Shown one piece after another: positions 53,201 to 63,300 of a stretch of 64,000 nt of DNA. The stretch lies in NCBI GenBank assembly GCA_963740215.1, contig CAVUDJ010000008.1, forward strand, positions 682,001 through 746,000. The letters run 5' to 3'. This DNA is from CAVVAL01 sp963740215 (GTDB lineage Bacteria; Actinomycetota; Actinomycetes; Mycobacteriales; Cryptosporangiaceae). Each line of letters opens with the position of its first letter. The stretch's first letter is position 1. The position numbers and the translations under genes were made by a program. Below the pieces are notes generated by a model. That model saw nothing but the letters and a program-made list of their open reading frames with translations, was not told the DNA's origin and made no database searches.

Positions 53201-56200
53201 GTGTTGACGAAGAACCCGACCAGGTCGTCCAGTGCCTCGTCGGACCGGCCCGCCACCGGGGCGCCGATCGGGACGTCCGTGCCGGCGCCGAGCCGGGACA
53301 GCAGCGCAGCGATGCCGGTCTGCAGCACCATGAACAGGGTCGTGCCGCTGGAGCGGGCCAGGTCGGTCAGCGCCTGGTGCAGATCCGCGTCGAGGACCAG
53401 CGGCGCCATGCCGCCGTCGTACGTGGACACCGCCGGGCGGGCTCGGTCGGCCGGCAGCGCCAGCTCCTCGGGGATCCCGGCGAGCGCCTCCCGCCAGTAC
53501 GCGAGCTGCTCCTCGCCGAGACCTTCGAGGAGTTCCTGCTGCCAGAGCGTGTAGTCCGCGTACTGCACGGGCAGCGGCATCCACTGTGGATCATCGCCCG
53601 CGGACCGCGCACCGTAAGCGGTGGCGAGATCGCGCAGCAGTGGCCCCATCGACCACCCGTCACTGGCGATGTGGTGCATCGCCAGCAGCAGCACGTGCTC
53701 GTCCGGCGCGACGGCGACCAGCGTCGTGCGGATCGGGATGTCAACGGTGAGGTCGAAGCCGCGCTGCGCCGCGTCCTGCACTACCCGTGCGACGTCGGCC
53801 TCGGCGCACTCCACGACGCTCAGCGGCGGAACCGTGTCGACGACCAGCTGGCACGGTTCGCCGTCGACCTCGGGGAAGATCGTGCGCAGCGACTCGTGTC
53901 GCGTCACCACGTCGCCGATCGCCGCCTCCAGCGCGGCCCGGTCGAGCGCGCCGCGGAGCCGCAGCGCCACCGGCACGCAGTAGGTCGCGTTGGCGCCGTC
54001 CATCCGATTCACGAACCAGAGCCGCCGTTGCGCGAACGACAGCGGCACCCAGCCACCGCGCTCGGCGGGGCGCAGCGCCGGTCGGGTCGGCTGCGCGGAC
54101 GTGAGCTGGCCGGCGAGTCCGGCGGCCGTCGGCGCCTGGAACAGGTCACGGACGGTCAACTCGGCGCCGATCGCGGTGCGGACCCGGCTGATCAACCGGG
54201 CGGCGAGCAGCGAGTGCCCGCCGAGGTCGAAGAAGTTGTCGTCGACGCCGACGGTCTCCACACCCAGTATCTCGCCGAACAGTCCACACAGGATCTCTTC
54301 GTGCGGGGTACGCGGAGCCCGGTAGCCGATCTGCACGTCGTCAGGGGCGGGCAGGGCGCGGCGGTCGAGCTTGCCGTTCGGGGTGATCGGCAGGGCGTCC
54401 ATCAGGACGAACGCCGACGGCACCATGTACTCCGGCAGGAACTCCGCGACGCCACGCCGCAGTTCCTCGGGCTGCGCGCGGCCGACGACGTAGGCGACCA
54501 GGGTCTTGATCCCGGGCCGGTCCTCACGCACGAGCACCGCGACCTGCGACACCGACGGGTGCTGCGCCAGCACAGACTCGATCTCGCCCAGCTCGATCCG
54601 GAACCCGCGCACCTTGACCTGGTGGTCGGCGCGGCCGGCGAAGTCGAGATGACCGTCGGTGCGCCACCTGACCAGGTCGCCGGTGCGGTACATCCGCTCC
54701 CCCGGCGCGCCGAACGGGTTGGCGACGAACCGGTGCGCGGTGAGGCCAGGCCGGTCCAGGTAGCCTCGGGCCAGCCCGTCACCGGCGATGTACAGCTCGC
54801 CGATGACGCCCTGCGGCACCGGCGCGAGCCCGGCGTCCAGGACGTAGAGCCGCGTGTTGTCGACCGGGCCACCGATCGGCGGCGGCTCCTCGGCGTGGGC
54901 GCCGGTCGCCGGCACGTCGGCGGCGGTGGCGACCACGCTGCACTCGGTCGGCCCGTAGTGGTTGACCACGCGAAACGGCAGCTCGGGGCTGGGGCGCCGG
55001 CGCAGCGCGTCGCCGCCGGTGAGGATCGCGCGAAGCCGGGTGTCGGCGAACGCCGGCTCGTCCAGCAGCGCCTCCAGCCGCGGGGTAGGCAGGAAGCACA
55101 CGGTCAGGCCGCTGCGGATCATCCACGCCAGCAGCGCGTCGGTGTCGTCCAGCGTGTCCTGGTCGGGCAGGTGGACGGACGCGCCCGCGCACAGGTACGG
55201 CCAGACCTCCCACACCGCCGCGTCGAAGCCCTGCGCGGCGACCTGGCTCGCGCGGTCGTCCGGTGTGATCCCGTACTCGCGGTTGTGCCAGACGCAGAGG
55301 TCCGTCAGGCCGCGGTGCTCCACTACAACGCCCTTCGGCGCGCCGGTCGAACCGGACGTGTAGATGACGTACGCGGTGTCGTCCGGGGTCAGGGGCACCA
55401 CAGGGGCGCTGGACGGCCCGTCTGGCACCTGGTCGATGTCGACGATCGTGGCGCCGCTGCCGGCCACGCGGTCGCGCAGCCCCGACTCGGTGAGCACGAC
55501 AGGCGTCGCGGCGTCGTCGAGCATGTACGTGACCCGGTCGGCCGGGTAGTTCGGGTCGAGCGGCACGTAGGCGCCGCCCGCCTTGAGCACCGCGAGCGCG
55601 CCGATCACCATCTCCGGGCGGCGGGTCACGCACAGGCCGACGAGCGTGCCGGGCGTGACACCGAGCGCGATCAGGTAGTGGGCGAGCTGGTTGGCGCGGC
55701 GGTCGAGTTCGGCGTAGGTCACGTCCTTGGGGCCGGCAACGACGGCGACCGCGTCCGGCGTGCGCCGTGCCTGGGCCGCCACCATCTGCGGCACCGTCTC
55801 GGCGGGCACGTCGGCGCCCGTGTCGTTCCAGCGGACGAGCAACCGGTGCCGCTCGTCGCGGGAGAGAAGGTCGACGCGGCTCAGCGGGGTGTCCGGGTCG
55901 GCCGCTGCCGCCGCGAGCAACCGCACCAGCCGGGCGAGCAGCGACTCGGCGGTCCCGTGGTCGAACAGGTCCGTGGCGTACTGCAGGTAGGCGTCGAGGC
56001 CACCGTCCGGCGCCTCGGCGAACGCCAGCGCGAGGTCGAACTTCGCGTTGCCGCTGCCTGCCTGGTCCGCGTCGACGTCCAGCCCCGCGATCTCCAGGCT
56101 GCCGCCGGCGTTGTTCTGCAGGACGAGCATCACCTGGAACAGCGGGTGCCGCGACAGCGAGCGAGCGGGGTTCAGCTCCTCGACCAGCCGCTCGAACGGC

Positions 56201-59200
56201 ACGTCCTGGTGGGCGTACGCTGCCAGGTCCGTCTCACGGACGCGCGCCAGCAGCTCGCGGAACGTCGGGTCGCCCGAGGTGTCGGTGCGCAGGACGAGGG
56301 TGTTGACGAAGAACCCGACCAGGTCCTCCAGTGCCTCGTCGGAGCGGCCGGCGATCGGCGACCCGATGGGAATGTCGGTGCCCGCGCCCAACCTGGTGAG
56401 CAGCGCCGCGATACCGGCCTGCAGCACCATGAACAGCGTCGTCTGGTTGGCACGCGCCAGCTCCAGCAGCGCACGGTGGCCCTCGGCGTCGAACTCCGCG
56501 CGCACGGCGTCGCCGCCGTGGCTGGCGACGGCCGGGCGGGGCCGGTCGGTGGGCAGCTCCAGCTGGTCCGGGGCGCCGGTCAGGGTCTCGCGCCAGTACG
56601 TGAGCTGCTCGGCGAGCAGGCTGTCCGGGTCATCGGCGCTGCCCAGCAGCTCCTGCTGCCAGAGCGTGTAGTCGGCGTACTGAACAGGCAGATCCGTCCA
56701 CTGTGGTGTGTGGCCACCGGTGCGCGCCGTGTAAGCGCTGGCGAGGTCGCGCAGGAGCGGCGCCCGTGACCAGCCGTCGCTGGCGATGTGGTGGAGCACG
56801 AGAAGCAGCACGTGCTCATCGGGTCCGGCCTCGGCCAGGTACGCGCGGATCGGCAGCTCGCTGGCCAGGTCGAACGGCTGGTCGGCGGCGTCCTGAAGGG
56901 CGTCCTCTCTGATGTCGGCCACCCACGCCGGTGCCATGTGATGCGGCGCGCGCAATGACCCGGCGCGTTGCATCACGCGTGCGGCTGCCTCCAGCGGCAG
57001 CACGTCTTGCTGCGGCTCGCCGTCGACCACGCGGAAGACCGTCCGCAGCACCTCGTGCCGCGCCACGACATCGCCGACCGCCGCGTCCAGCGCACCGCGG
57101 TCCAGCGATCCGCGGAGCCTCAGCGCGTACGGGCAGTTGTAGACCGCACTCCGCCCGTCCATCTGGTCGATCACCCAGAGCCGCTGCTGTGCGAACGACA
57201 GCGGCATCCGCTCCGGACGCGCGACGGCTCGCAGGGCCGGGCGGGTGACGGTGTTCGACAGGCGGGCCGCCAGGCCGGCGACCGTCGGCGCGTGGAACAG
57301 GTCGCGGACGGTCAGCTCCGCGCCCAGCGCAGTCCGGACCCTGCTGATCAGCCGCATCGCGAGCAGCGAGTGCCCGCCGAGATCGAAGAAGCTGTCGTCG
57401 ATGCCCACGTTGCCTGTCTTGAGCACCTCGGCGAACAGTCCACAGAGGATCTCCTCCTGCGGGGTTCTGGGCGCGGTTCCGGTGGTCAGCACCTGAGGCG
57501 CAGGCAGGGCGCGGCGGTCGAGCTTGCCGTTCGGCGTCATCGGCAGGACGTCCATGGCGACGAACGCGGACGGCACGAGGTAGTCGGGCAGCCGGTCGGC
57601 CAGGTACTCGCGAAGGCCGTCTGCCTCACCCACCACGTACGCGACGAGGCGCTTGTCGCCCGGCTCGTCCTCCCGCACGACGACCGCCGCCTGGGACACG
57701 GCGTCGTGGCGAACCAGCACGTTCTGGATCTCGCCCGGCTCGACCCGGAACCCGCGGATCTTGACCTGGTCGTCGGCGCGGCCCTGGTAGTCGAGCACAC
57801 CGCCACGGGTCCAGCGGGCGAGGTCGCCCGTGCGGTACATGCGCTCGCCTGCTCCGAACGGGTCGGCGACGAAACGCTCGGCGCTGAGTGCGGGCCGGTC
57901 CAGATATCCGTTCGCGAGGCCGACACCGGCGACGTACAGCTCGCCTGTGACGCCGGGCGGCACCGGGTTGAGCCGCGTGTCCAGCACGTACGCGCGCTTG
58001 CCGGCCACCGGCGCGCCGATCGGGATCGACGCGCGCTCCAGGTCGGGCGCAGTGATGTGGTGTGTGGTGGTGAAGCCCATGCTCTCGGCGGGGCCGTACC
58101 CGTTGGTGAGCGTCACGTCCGGGAAGTCGCGGAGCACCGTCGCGGCGTGCGCCGCCGAGGCCGGCTCGCCGCCGGTCAGGGCGCCGCGTAGACCTCCGAA
58201 GATCGCGGGGTACTCGTCGAGCAGGTGGTTGAGCAGGCTCGCGGATCCCTTGAGGACGGTCACACCGTGCTCGCGCACGAGGTCGGCCATGACCTGCGGC
58301 TCGGGGCTCTCGCCTGGTTGCAGCACGCACGTACCGCCGTGGAACAGCGGCCCGAACACCTCGGTTGCGAAGGCGTCCCAGGACATCGGCGCGGCCTGCA
58401 GCCACACGTCGTCGGCGCCGAACGGCGCGTACGCCTGGCCGAGAAGCGTGCCGACGATCGCCCGGTGCGGCAGCACGACACCCTTCGGCTCTCCCGTCGA
58501 CCCGGACGTGAAGATCACGCACGCCACGCCACCGGCGACCGATACCGGACCGGCCGGTGGTGCGTCGACGCCGATCCAGGCGACGCCGAGGTCGGGCTCC
58601 TCGCGTGCCACCACGATCGACACGCCCGCCTGGGCGAGCACCGCCGCCAGCCGATCCGCGGGGAAGGTCGGGTCGAGCAGCGTGTACCCGGCGCCGGCCT
58701 TGAGCACGCCGAGCAGCGCGACGATCAGCTCCGGGCTGCGCTCCAGGTGGATGCCGACGATCTCGCCGGGTCCGCCGCCGTTGGCGATGAGCTGGTAGGC
58801 GAGCGCGTTTGAGCGGGCGTCCAGCTCGGCGTAGGTGACGAGCTGGTCGCGGTAGACGAGCGCGGTCTTGTCCGGGGTCAGCGCAGCCTGGGCCGCGAAC
58901 ACCTCGTGGATCTGGGCTTCCGCGGTGACGGCCGGCGGATTCCACTCCTTGACGAGCTGACGCCGCTCAACGGCGTCGACAATCCGCACTCCGCTGATCG
59001 GCGCGTCCGGAGTCGCGAGCACCTGCTGGACGACGCGCTGGAGGCGCTTTGCGAGGTCCTCCACCGTCTCGCGGTCGAAGAGGTCGGTCGCGTACTCAAG
59101 GGTGCAGGCGAGTCCGTCGGCCGTCTCCTCGACGCCGAGCGTGAGGTCGAACTTCGCGGATCCAGTACCGGTCCTGACAACCTCGGCGGTCAGGTCACCG

Positions 59201-60309
59201 AACACGACCAGCTCACCAGCGCCGCCGCTGGTGTGCACGAGCATCACCTGGAACAGCGGGTGCCGGGCCAGCGAGCGTTCCGGGTTGACCTGCTCGACAA
59301 GCCGGTCGAACGGAACGTCCTGATTGGAGTATGCGGCGAGGTTCGTGGTGCGGGCTCGGCCCAGCAACTCGCGGAAGGTCGGGTCGCCGGACGTGTCCGT
59401 GCGCAGCACCAGCGTGTTGACGAAGAATCCGACCAGGTCGTCCAGCGCCTCGTCACCGCGACCGGCGATCGGGAAACCGATCGGGATGTCGGTGCCGGTG
59501 CCGAGCCGTGTCAGCAGCGTCGCCAGGCTGGCCTGGAGAACCATGAACAGCGTGCCCTGGCTGGCGCGGGCCAACTCTTGGAGACCGGCGTGGGTCGCCG
59601 CGTCGAACCGGAACGGCACCGCGTCGCCACGAAAGCTTGGTTCGGTGGGGCGGGGCCGATCGGTGGGCAGCGCCAGCTCCTCGGGGATCCCGGCCAGCTG
59701 CTGCGCCCAGTACCGCAGTTCCCGCGCGAGCATGCTCTGCGGATCGTCCTCGGCGCCCAGTAGTTCCTGCTGCCAGAGCGTGTAGTCGGCGTACTGGACG
59801 GGCAGGGGCTCCCACTCCGGCGCCTGGTGCTTGTTTCGCGCGGTGTAGGCCTTCGCGAGATCGCGGACCAGCGGGCCCATCGACCCGCCGTCGGTGGCGA
59901 TGTGGTGCATCACCAGCACGAGCGTGTGGTCGTCCTCGGCGATGCGGAACAGGTACGGGCGGATCGGCAGCTCGGTGGTCAGGTCGAACACGTACCGCGC
60001 GGCCTCAGCCAGGGCGGCCGGGAGATCCCTCTCTGCCGTGTGATGCGGCGCGCGCGGTGACCCGGCGTGCTGCATCACACGGGCGGCGGCCTCCGGCGGC
60101 AGGATCACCTGCCGGGGCTCGCCGTCGACGGCCGGAAACACGGTGCGCAGCGCCTCGTGCCGGTCGAGGACGTCGGCGAGCGCCGCCTCCAGGACGTCCG
60201 GCCGCAGCGGGCCGCGCAGCCGCAGCGCCAGCGGCACGTTGTACGTCGGGCGCTGCTCCATCATGCTCAGGAACCAGAGCCGCTGCTGGGCGTACGACAG
60301 CGGGATCAC
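50278..60309 (-). CDS. Three-module NRPS with terminal thioesterase: C-A-T-C-A-T-C-A-T-TE
   Basis: A 3343-residue uninterrupted protein; GTG start overlaps the upstream NRPS stop by four bases (GTGA), with GAGGAGG before it. Approximate domains: C1 1-430, A1 460-930, T1 around Ser 978, C2 1030-1460, A2 1490-1985, T2 around 2029, C3 2085-2510, A3 2530-3015, T3 around 3058, TE 3110-3343 (GWSFGA). All C domains have HHIAxDG; no epimerisation domain. Pocket residues read by eye: A1 D-A-T-K-L-G-G-G-F, no match I know; A2 D-A-W-F-L-G-H-V-V, one change from a leucine code; A3 D-V-W-H-I-S-L-V-D, close to serine. C1 and C2 carry in-frame palindromic insertions. The TE should release the finished peptide. 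Confidence 0.93.
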   Translation of the reverse strand: MIPLSYAQQRLWFLSMMEQRPTYNVPLALRLRGPLRPDVLEAALADVLDRHEALRTVFPAVDGEPRQVILPPEAAARVMQHAGSPRAPHHTAERDLPAALAEAARYVFDLTTELPIRPYLFRIAEDDHTLVLVMHHIATDGGSMGPLVRDLAKAYTARNKHQAPEWEPLPVQYADYTLWQQELLGAEDDPQSMLARELRYWAQQLAGIPEELALPTDRPRPTEPSFRGDAVPFRFDAATHAGLQELARASQGTLFMVLQASLATLLTRLGTGTDIPIGFPIAGRGDEALDDLVGFFVNTLVLRTDTSGDPTFRELLGRARTTNLAAYSNQDVPFDRLVEQVNPERSLARHPLFQVMLVHTSGGAGELVVFGDLTAEVVRTGTGSAKFDLTLGVEETADGLACTLEYATDLFDRETVEDLAKRLQRVVQQVLATPDAPISGVRIVDAVERRQLVKEWNPPAVTAEAQIHEVFAAQAALTPDKTALVYRDQLVTYAELDARSNALAYQLIANGGGPGEIVGIHLERSPELIVALLGVLKAGAGYTLLDPTFPADRLAAVLAQAGVSIVVAREEPDLGVAWIGVDAPPAGPVSVAGGVACVIFTSGSTGEPKGVVLPHRAIVGTLLGQAYAPFGADDVWLQAAPMSWDAFATEVFGPLFHGGTCVLQPGESPEPQVMADLVREHGVTVLKGSASLLNHLLDEYPAIFGGLRGALTGGEPASAAHAATVLRDFPDVTLTNGYGPAESMGFTTTHHITAPDLERASIPIGAPVAGKRAYVLDTRLNPVPPGVTGELYVAGVGLANGYLDRPALSAERFVADPFGAGERMYRTGDLARWTRGGVLDYQGRADDQVKIRGFRVEPGEIQNVLVRHDAVSQAAVVVREDEPGDKRLVAYVVGEADGLREYLADRLPDYLVPSAFVAMDVLPMTPNGKLDRRALPAPQVLTTGTAPRTPQEEILCGLFAEVLKTGNVGIDDSFFDLGGHSLLAMRLISRVRTALGAELTVRDLFHAPTVAGLAARLSNTVTRPALRAVARPERMPLSFAQQRLWVIDQMDGRSAVYNCPYALRLRGSLDRGALDAAVGDVVARHEVLRTVFRVVDGEPQQDVLPLEAAARVMQRAGSLRAPHHMAPAWVADIREDALQDAADQPFDLASELPIRAYLAEAGPDEHVLLLVLHHIASDGWSRAPLLRDLASAYTARTGGHTPQWTDLPVQYADYTLWQQELLGSADDPDSLLAEQLTYWRETLTGAPDQLELPTDRPRPAVASHGGDAVRAEFDAEGHRALLELARANQTTLFMVLQAGIAALLTRLGAGTDIPIGSPIAGRSDEALEDLVGFFVNTLVLRTDTSGDPTFRELLARVRETDLAAYAHQDVPFERLVEELNPARSLSRHPLFQVMLVLQNNAGGSLEIAGLDVDADQAGSGNAKFDLALAFAEAPDGGLDAYLQYATDLFDHGTAESLLARLVRLLAAAAADPDTPLSRVDLLSRDERHRLLVRWNDTGADVPAETVPQMVAAQARRTPDAVAVVAGPKDVTYAELDRRANQLAHYLIALGVTPGTLVGLCVTRRPEMVIGALAVLKAGGAYVPLDPNYPADRVTYMLDDAATPVVLTESGLRDRVAGSGATIVDIDQVPDGPSSAPVVPLTPDDTAYVIYTSGSTGAPKGVVVEHRGLTDLCVWHNREYGITPDDRASQVAAQGFDAAVWEVWPYLCAGASVHLPDQDTLDDTDALLAWMIRSGLTVCFLPTPRLEALLDEPAFADTRLRAILTGGDALRRRPSPELPFRVVNHYGPTECSVVATAADVPATGAHAEEPPPIGGPVDNTRLYVLDAGLAPVPQGVIGELYIAGDGLARGYLDRPGLTAHRFVANPFGAPGERMYRTGDLVRWRTDGHLDFAGRADHQVKVRGFRIELGEIESVLAQHPSVSQVAVLVREDRPGIKTLVAYVVGRAQPEELRRGVAEFLPEYMVPSAFVLMDALPITPNGKLDRRALPAPDDVQIGYRAPRTPHEEILCGLFGEILGVETVGVDDNFFDLGGHSLLAARLISRVRTAIGAELTVRDLFQAPTAAGLAGQLTSAQPTRPALRPAERGGWVPLSFAQRRLWFVNRMDGANATYCVPVALRLRGALDRAALEAAIGDVVTRHESLRTIFPEVDGEPCQLVVDTVPPLSVVECAEADVARVVQDAAQRGFDLTVDIPIRTTLVAVAPDEHVLLLAMHHIASDGWSMGPLLRDLATAYGARSAGDDPQWMPLPVQYADYTLWQQELLEGLGEEQLAYWREALAGIPEELALPADRARPAVSTYDGGMAPLVLDADLHQALTDLARSSGTTLFMVLQTGIAALLSRLGAGTDVPIGAPVAGRSDEALDDLVGFFVNTLVLRTDTSGDPTFRELLARVRETDLAAYAHQDLPFERLVEELNPARSLSRHPLFQVMLALQNTGRASLEIPGLDVTPEPAGTGQANFDLSFTLRETPDAGIEGAIGYRSDLFEPTTVRTIGERLVRLFRAVTADPDLPIQSVDLLDPVEEYRIVAEWNDTVVPVVASTLPELFAEQVARTPDAVAVVFEGLRITYAELDARADRLACALVAEGAGPERIVAVAVPRSVELIVALYAVHKAGAAYLPIDPDYPADRVELMLADADPVLVLDAETVRRLEALDAKADLPHVDPGHPAYVIYTSGSTGRPKGVVVPHAGIVNRLVWMQAEYGLGAGDRVLQKTPSSFDVSVWEFFWPLLVGATLVVAKPGGHKDPAYLAGLIQREQVTTVHFVPSMLEAFVLAPEASDCTSLRRVICSGEALPTGLARRFAAISGAGLHNLYGPTEASVDVTSYQYRDADTTASVPIGRPVWNTQVYVLDAALRPVPAGVPGELYLAGTQLARGYLNQPGLSAERFVANPFDPGTRMYRTGDIVRWCGDSVLEYLSRADDQVKIRGFRIELGEIANVLGTHQDVDQAAVVVREDRPGDKRLVAYVVGRAGSSGTAGTGDAHELRRHVAAALPEYMVPSAVVLIDALPLGPSGKLDRRALPAPEIATSGRAPRTQREEVLCGLFAEVLGLPSVTVDDSFFELGGHSLLVTRLVSRVRRELGVELSIRGLFESPTVAALAERLDSYTDLDPLAVLLPLRTSGGATPLFCVHPAAGISWVYAGLLRHVDPETPVYGLQARGLTRPDARPETVAAMVKDYLDQVRTVQPTGPYQLLGWSFGARIAHAMAARLRAEGEEVALLALMDGYPAAEASTRDLSPDDPELRAALLASLGIADGGTVDGVDMDVLAEVFAANLGLMGEATAELFDGDAVFFRATADKHAGSPRPEEWRAHLTGDLEMHDVASTHGAMTQPEPIAVIGRVLNDHLAS
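56938..56976. repeat. In-frame palindromic element in condensation domain C2
   Basis: Outer arms GTGATGC and GCATCAC with an inner CGCGC/GCGCG pairing. Sense translation VMQRAGSLRAPHH, about residues 1111-1124 of the NRPS. See copies at 60036-60082 and 63181-63225. Confidence 0.65.
60036..60082. repeat. In-frame palindromic element in condensation domain C1
   Basis: Perfect 11-bp outer arms CCGTGTGATGC and GCATCACACGG. Sense translation RVMQHAGSPRAPHHT, about residues 76-91 of the NRPS, at the same place in the C domain as the other two copies. Confidence 0.65.
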
Positions 60310-63300
60310 GAGGCCTCCTCGGTACGGGCGCGGCGCCGCAGGGCGGGCCGGGCTCTCTCGGCGCTTGCAAGCCGTGCGGCGACGGCTGAGACGGTGGGTC
60401 GTTCGAACACGGCCTGGATGGACAGCTCGGCGCCGAACGTGGTTCGGATCCGGCTGATCAGGCGGGTGACCAGGAGCGAGTGGCCGCCCAGGTCGAAGAA
60501 GTTGTCGTCGATGCCGACGTTGCTCAGTCCGAGCACTTCAGCGAAGAGTCCACAGAGGATCTCTTCTTGCGGGCTGCGGGGCGCGGTGCCCTTGGCCTCG
60601 ACCTGCGGGGCTGGCAGGGCGCGGCGGTCGAGCTTTCCGTTGGCGGTGATGGGCAGTGCGTTCATGGTGACGAACGCGGACGGCACCATGTAGTCGGGCA
60701 GGCGGTCGCTCAGGTACTTCCGCAGGTCTTCCGCTTGGCCCTGAGTGACGACGTAGGCGACGAGTCGCTTGTCGCCGGGCCGATCCTCGCGGACGATGAC
60801 GGCGGCATGGGTGACCGCGTCGTGGCTGGTCAGCGCGGTCTGCACCTCGCCGGGTTCGACGCGGAAGCCGCGGATCTTCACCTGGTCGTCGGCGCGGCCG
60901 AGGAAGTCCAGTACGCCGTCGCGGCGCCAGCGCACGAGGTCGCCGGTGCGGTAGACGCGCTCCCCCGCCTCGAACGGGTTCGCGACGAACCGCTGCCCGG
61001 TGAGACCCGACTGGCCGATGTAGCCGTCCGCCAGTCCGACGCCGGCCATGTACAGCTCGCCCGCGACCCCGACCGGCACCGGGTTCAGCTGCTGGTCCAG
61101 CACGTAGAACCGCTTGTTGGCGATCGGCATACCGACCGGGATCGACGGCCTGGTGGTGTCCTCCGCGCGGATGGTGTGGCAGGCGGTGAAGATCATCGAC
61201 TCCACCGGCGAGTACCCGTTCACGATCCGGATCTCGGGATAGCGAGCCTGCATCCGCGCGATGTGGGCGACGCTCGCGGCCTCTCCGCCGGTCATCACCT
61301 GGCGCACACCGGTGAACGCGTCCGGGTACTCATCCAGCAGGAAGTTCAACAGGCTGGCGGAGACGTGGACGGTAGTGATGCCGTGCTCGGCGATCAAGCG
61401 TGCGATGACCGCTGGCTCGGGCACCTGCCCGGGCTGCAACACGCAGGTCGCGCCGTGGATCAGCGCGCCGAACAGCTCCAGCGCGAACGCGTCCCACGAC
61501 ACCGGCGCGCACTGCAACCACACCTGGTCGCCACCGAAGTCCACATACGACTGACCGGTCAGCGTGCCCACCATGGAACGGTGCGACGCCACAACGCCCT
61601 TGGGCACCCCGGTGGATCCGGAGGTGAACATCACGCACACCGCATCGCCCGCCGTGGCCCGCGGCCCCGGGGCCGGCTGACGGTTGGATCCCGCAGTCAG
61701 ACTGCGGAATCCAACCGCAAGCCCGCTGGCACGCGCTCAGCCAGCTCAAGCGACGTCACCACCAGCGGCACCCCGGCCTGGCGCACCACAGCGGCCAGGC
61801 GGTCGTCCGGGAACTGCGGATCCAGCACCGTGTACGCGCCACCGGCCTTCAGCACCGCCAGCACCGCCACCACCAGCTCGACGCCGCGCTCCAGCAGCAC
61901 CCCCACCGTCACGCCCGGCGCGACACCCCGGTCGATCAGCCGCCACGCAAGCTCGTTCGCCCGCGCATCCAGCTCGCCGTAACTCACCCGCTCCTCGCCG
62001 AACACCAACGCCGTCCGCAACGGATCCTGCGCCGCCACCAACTCGTGCACACACACATCCGACGGGAACTCCGTAGCCGTGTCGTTCCACTCGACCAGGA
62101 GCGTCCGCGCCTCGGTGTCGGACAGCACAGGGAGCTGCCCGAGCGGCAGGTCCGGCTTGACGACGACCGTCTCCAGCAGGCGCACCAGGCGAGCGACGAG
62201 CTGCTCGGCGGTGGACTCGGTCGAACAGGTCGGTCGCGTACTCCAGGGAGCAGCGGAGCCCATCGGGCTGCTCGACGAACGCCATCGTGAGGTCGAACTT
62301 GGCGCGGTCATTGCTGACGGTCTGGATGTCGACGTCGAGGCCGGGCAGGTCGAGCCGCGCCTGGGCGTTGTTCTGCAGCACCAGCATCACTTGGAACAGC
62401 GGGTGGCGGGCGAGCGTCCGCTCCGGGTTGACCAGCTCGACCAGCCGCTCGAACGGCACGTCCTGGTGCGCGTACGCCGCCAGATCGGACTCACGCACCC
62501 GCGCCAGCAGCTCCCGGAACGACGGGTCGCCCGAGGTGTCGGTCCGCAACACGAGCGTGTTGACGAAGAACCCGACCAGGTCGTCGAGAGCCTCGTCCGA
62601 CCGGCCGGCGACCGGCGTCCCCAGGGGAATGTCCGTGCCTGCACCCAGCCGCGAAAGCAGCCCTGCCAGCGCGGACTGCAGCACCATGAACAGCGTGGTC
62701 TGGCTGTCCCGCGCGAGGTCCAGCAGGCCGCGGTGCAGGTCGGCGTCGAGGTCGGTGCCGACCAGCCCGCCGCGGTAGCTCGGCGTCGCCGGTCGGGGCC
62801 GGTCGGTGGGCAGCTCCAGCTGGTCCGGCGCCCCGGCCAGGGTGTCCTTCCAGAACGCGAGCTGCCGCGACAGGACGCTGTCCGGGTCGTCCTCGGACCC
62901 AAGCACGTCGCGCTGCCAGAGCGTGTAGTCGGCGTACTGCACGGGCAGCGGCTCCCACTCGGGCGCCGCACCCGTGAGACGTGCGCGGTAGGCGGCCGCG
63001 AGGTCACCCAGCAGCGGTGCGAGCGACCAGCCGTCGCTGACGATGTGGTGCATCACCAGGACGAAGGTGTGATCGTCGTCGGCGGTGCGGAACAGGTACG
63101 GGCGGAGGGGCGGCTCGGCTGGCGAAGTCGAATTCGTAGCCGGCCGCCGCTTCGATCGCCGCCGCCAGGGCCGCCTCGGTCGTGTGCTGCGACTCGTGCA
63201 ATGACCCGGCGTGTCGCATCACACGCAGGGCGGCGTCCGGCGGCAGGATCACCTGCTGCGGGCGGCCGTCCACGGGCGGGAAGATCGTGCGCAGCGCCTC

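Noticed and set aside
51892..56769. A 1625-codon open frame on the plus strand opposite the NRPS gene
   Set aside because: It is a shadow of the NRPS codons in high-GC DNA: no domain similarity, Arg/Gly/Val-rich composition, and the opposite strand encodes a complete NRPS.
60306..61640. Internal GTG at 61640 as the start of a separate NRPS gene
   Set aside because: It would start in the middle of an A domain at motif A3; the upstream half of that domain is present and only interrupted by the hairpin.
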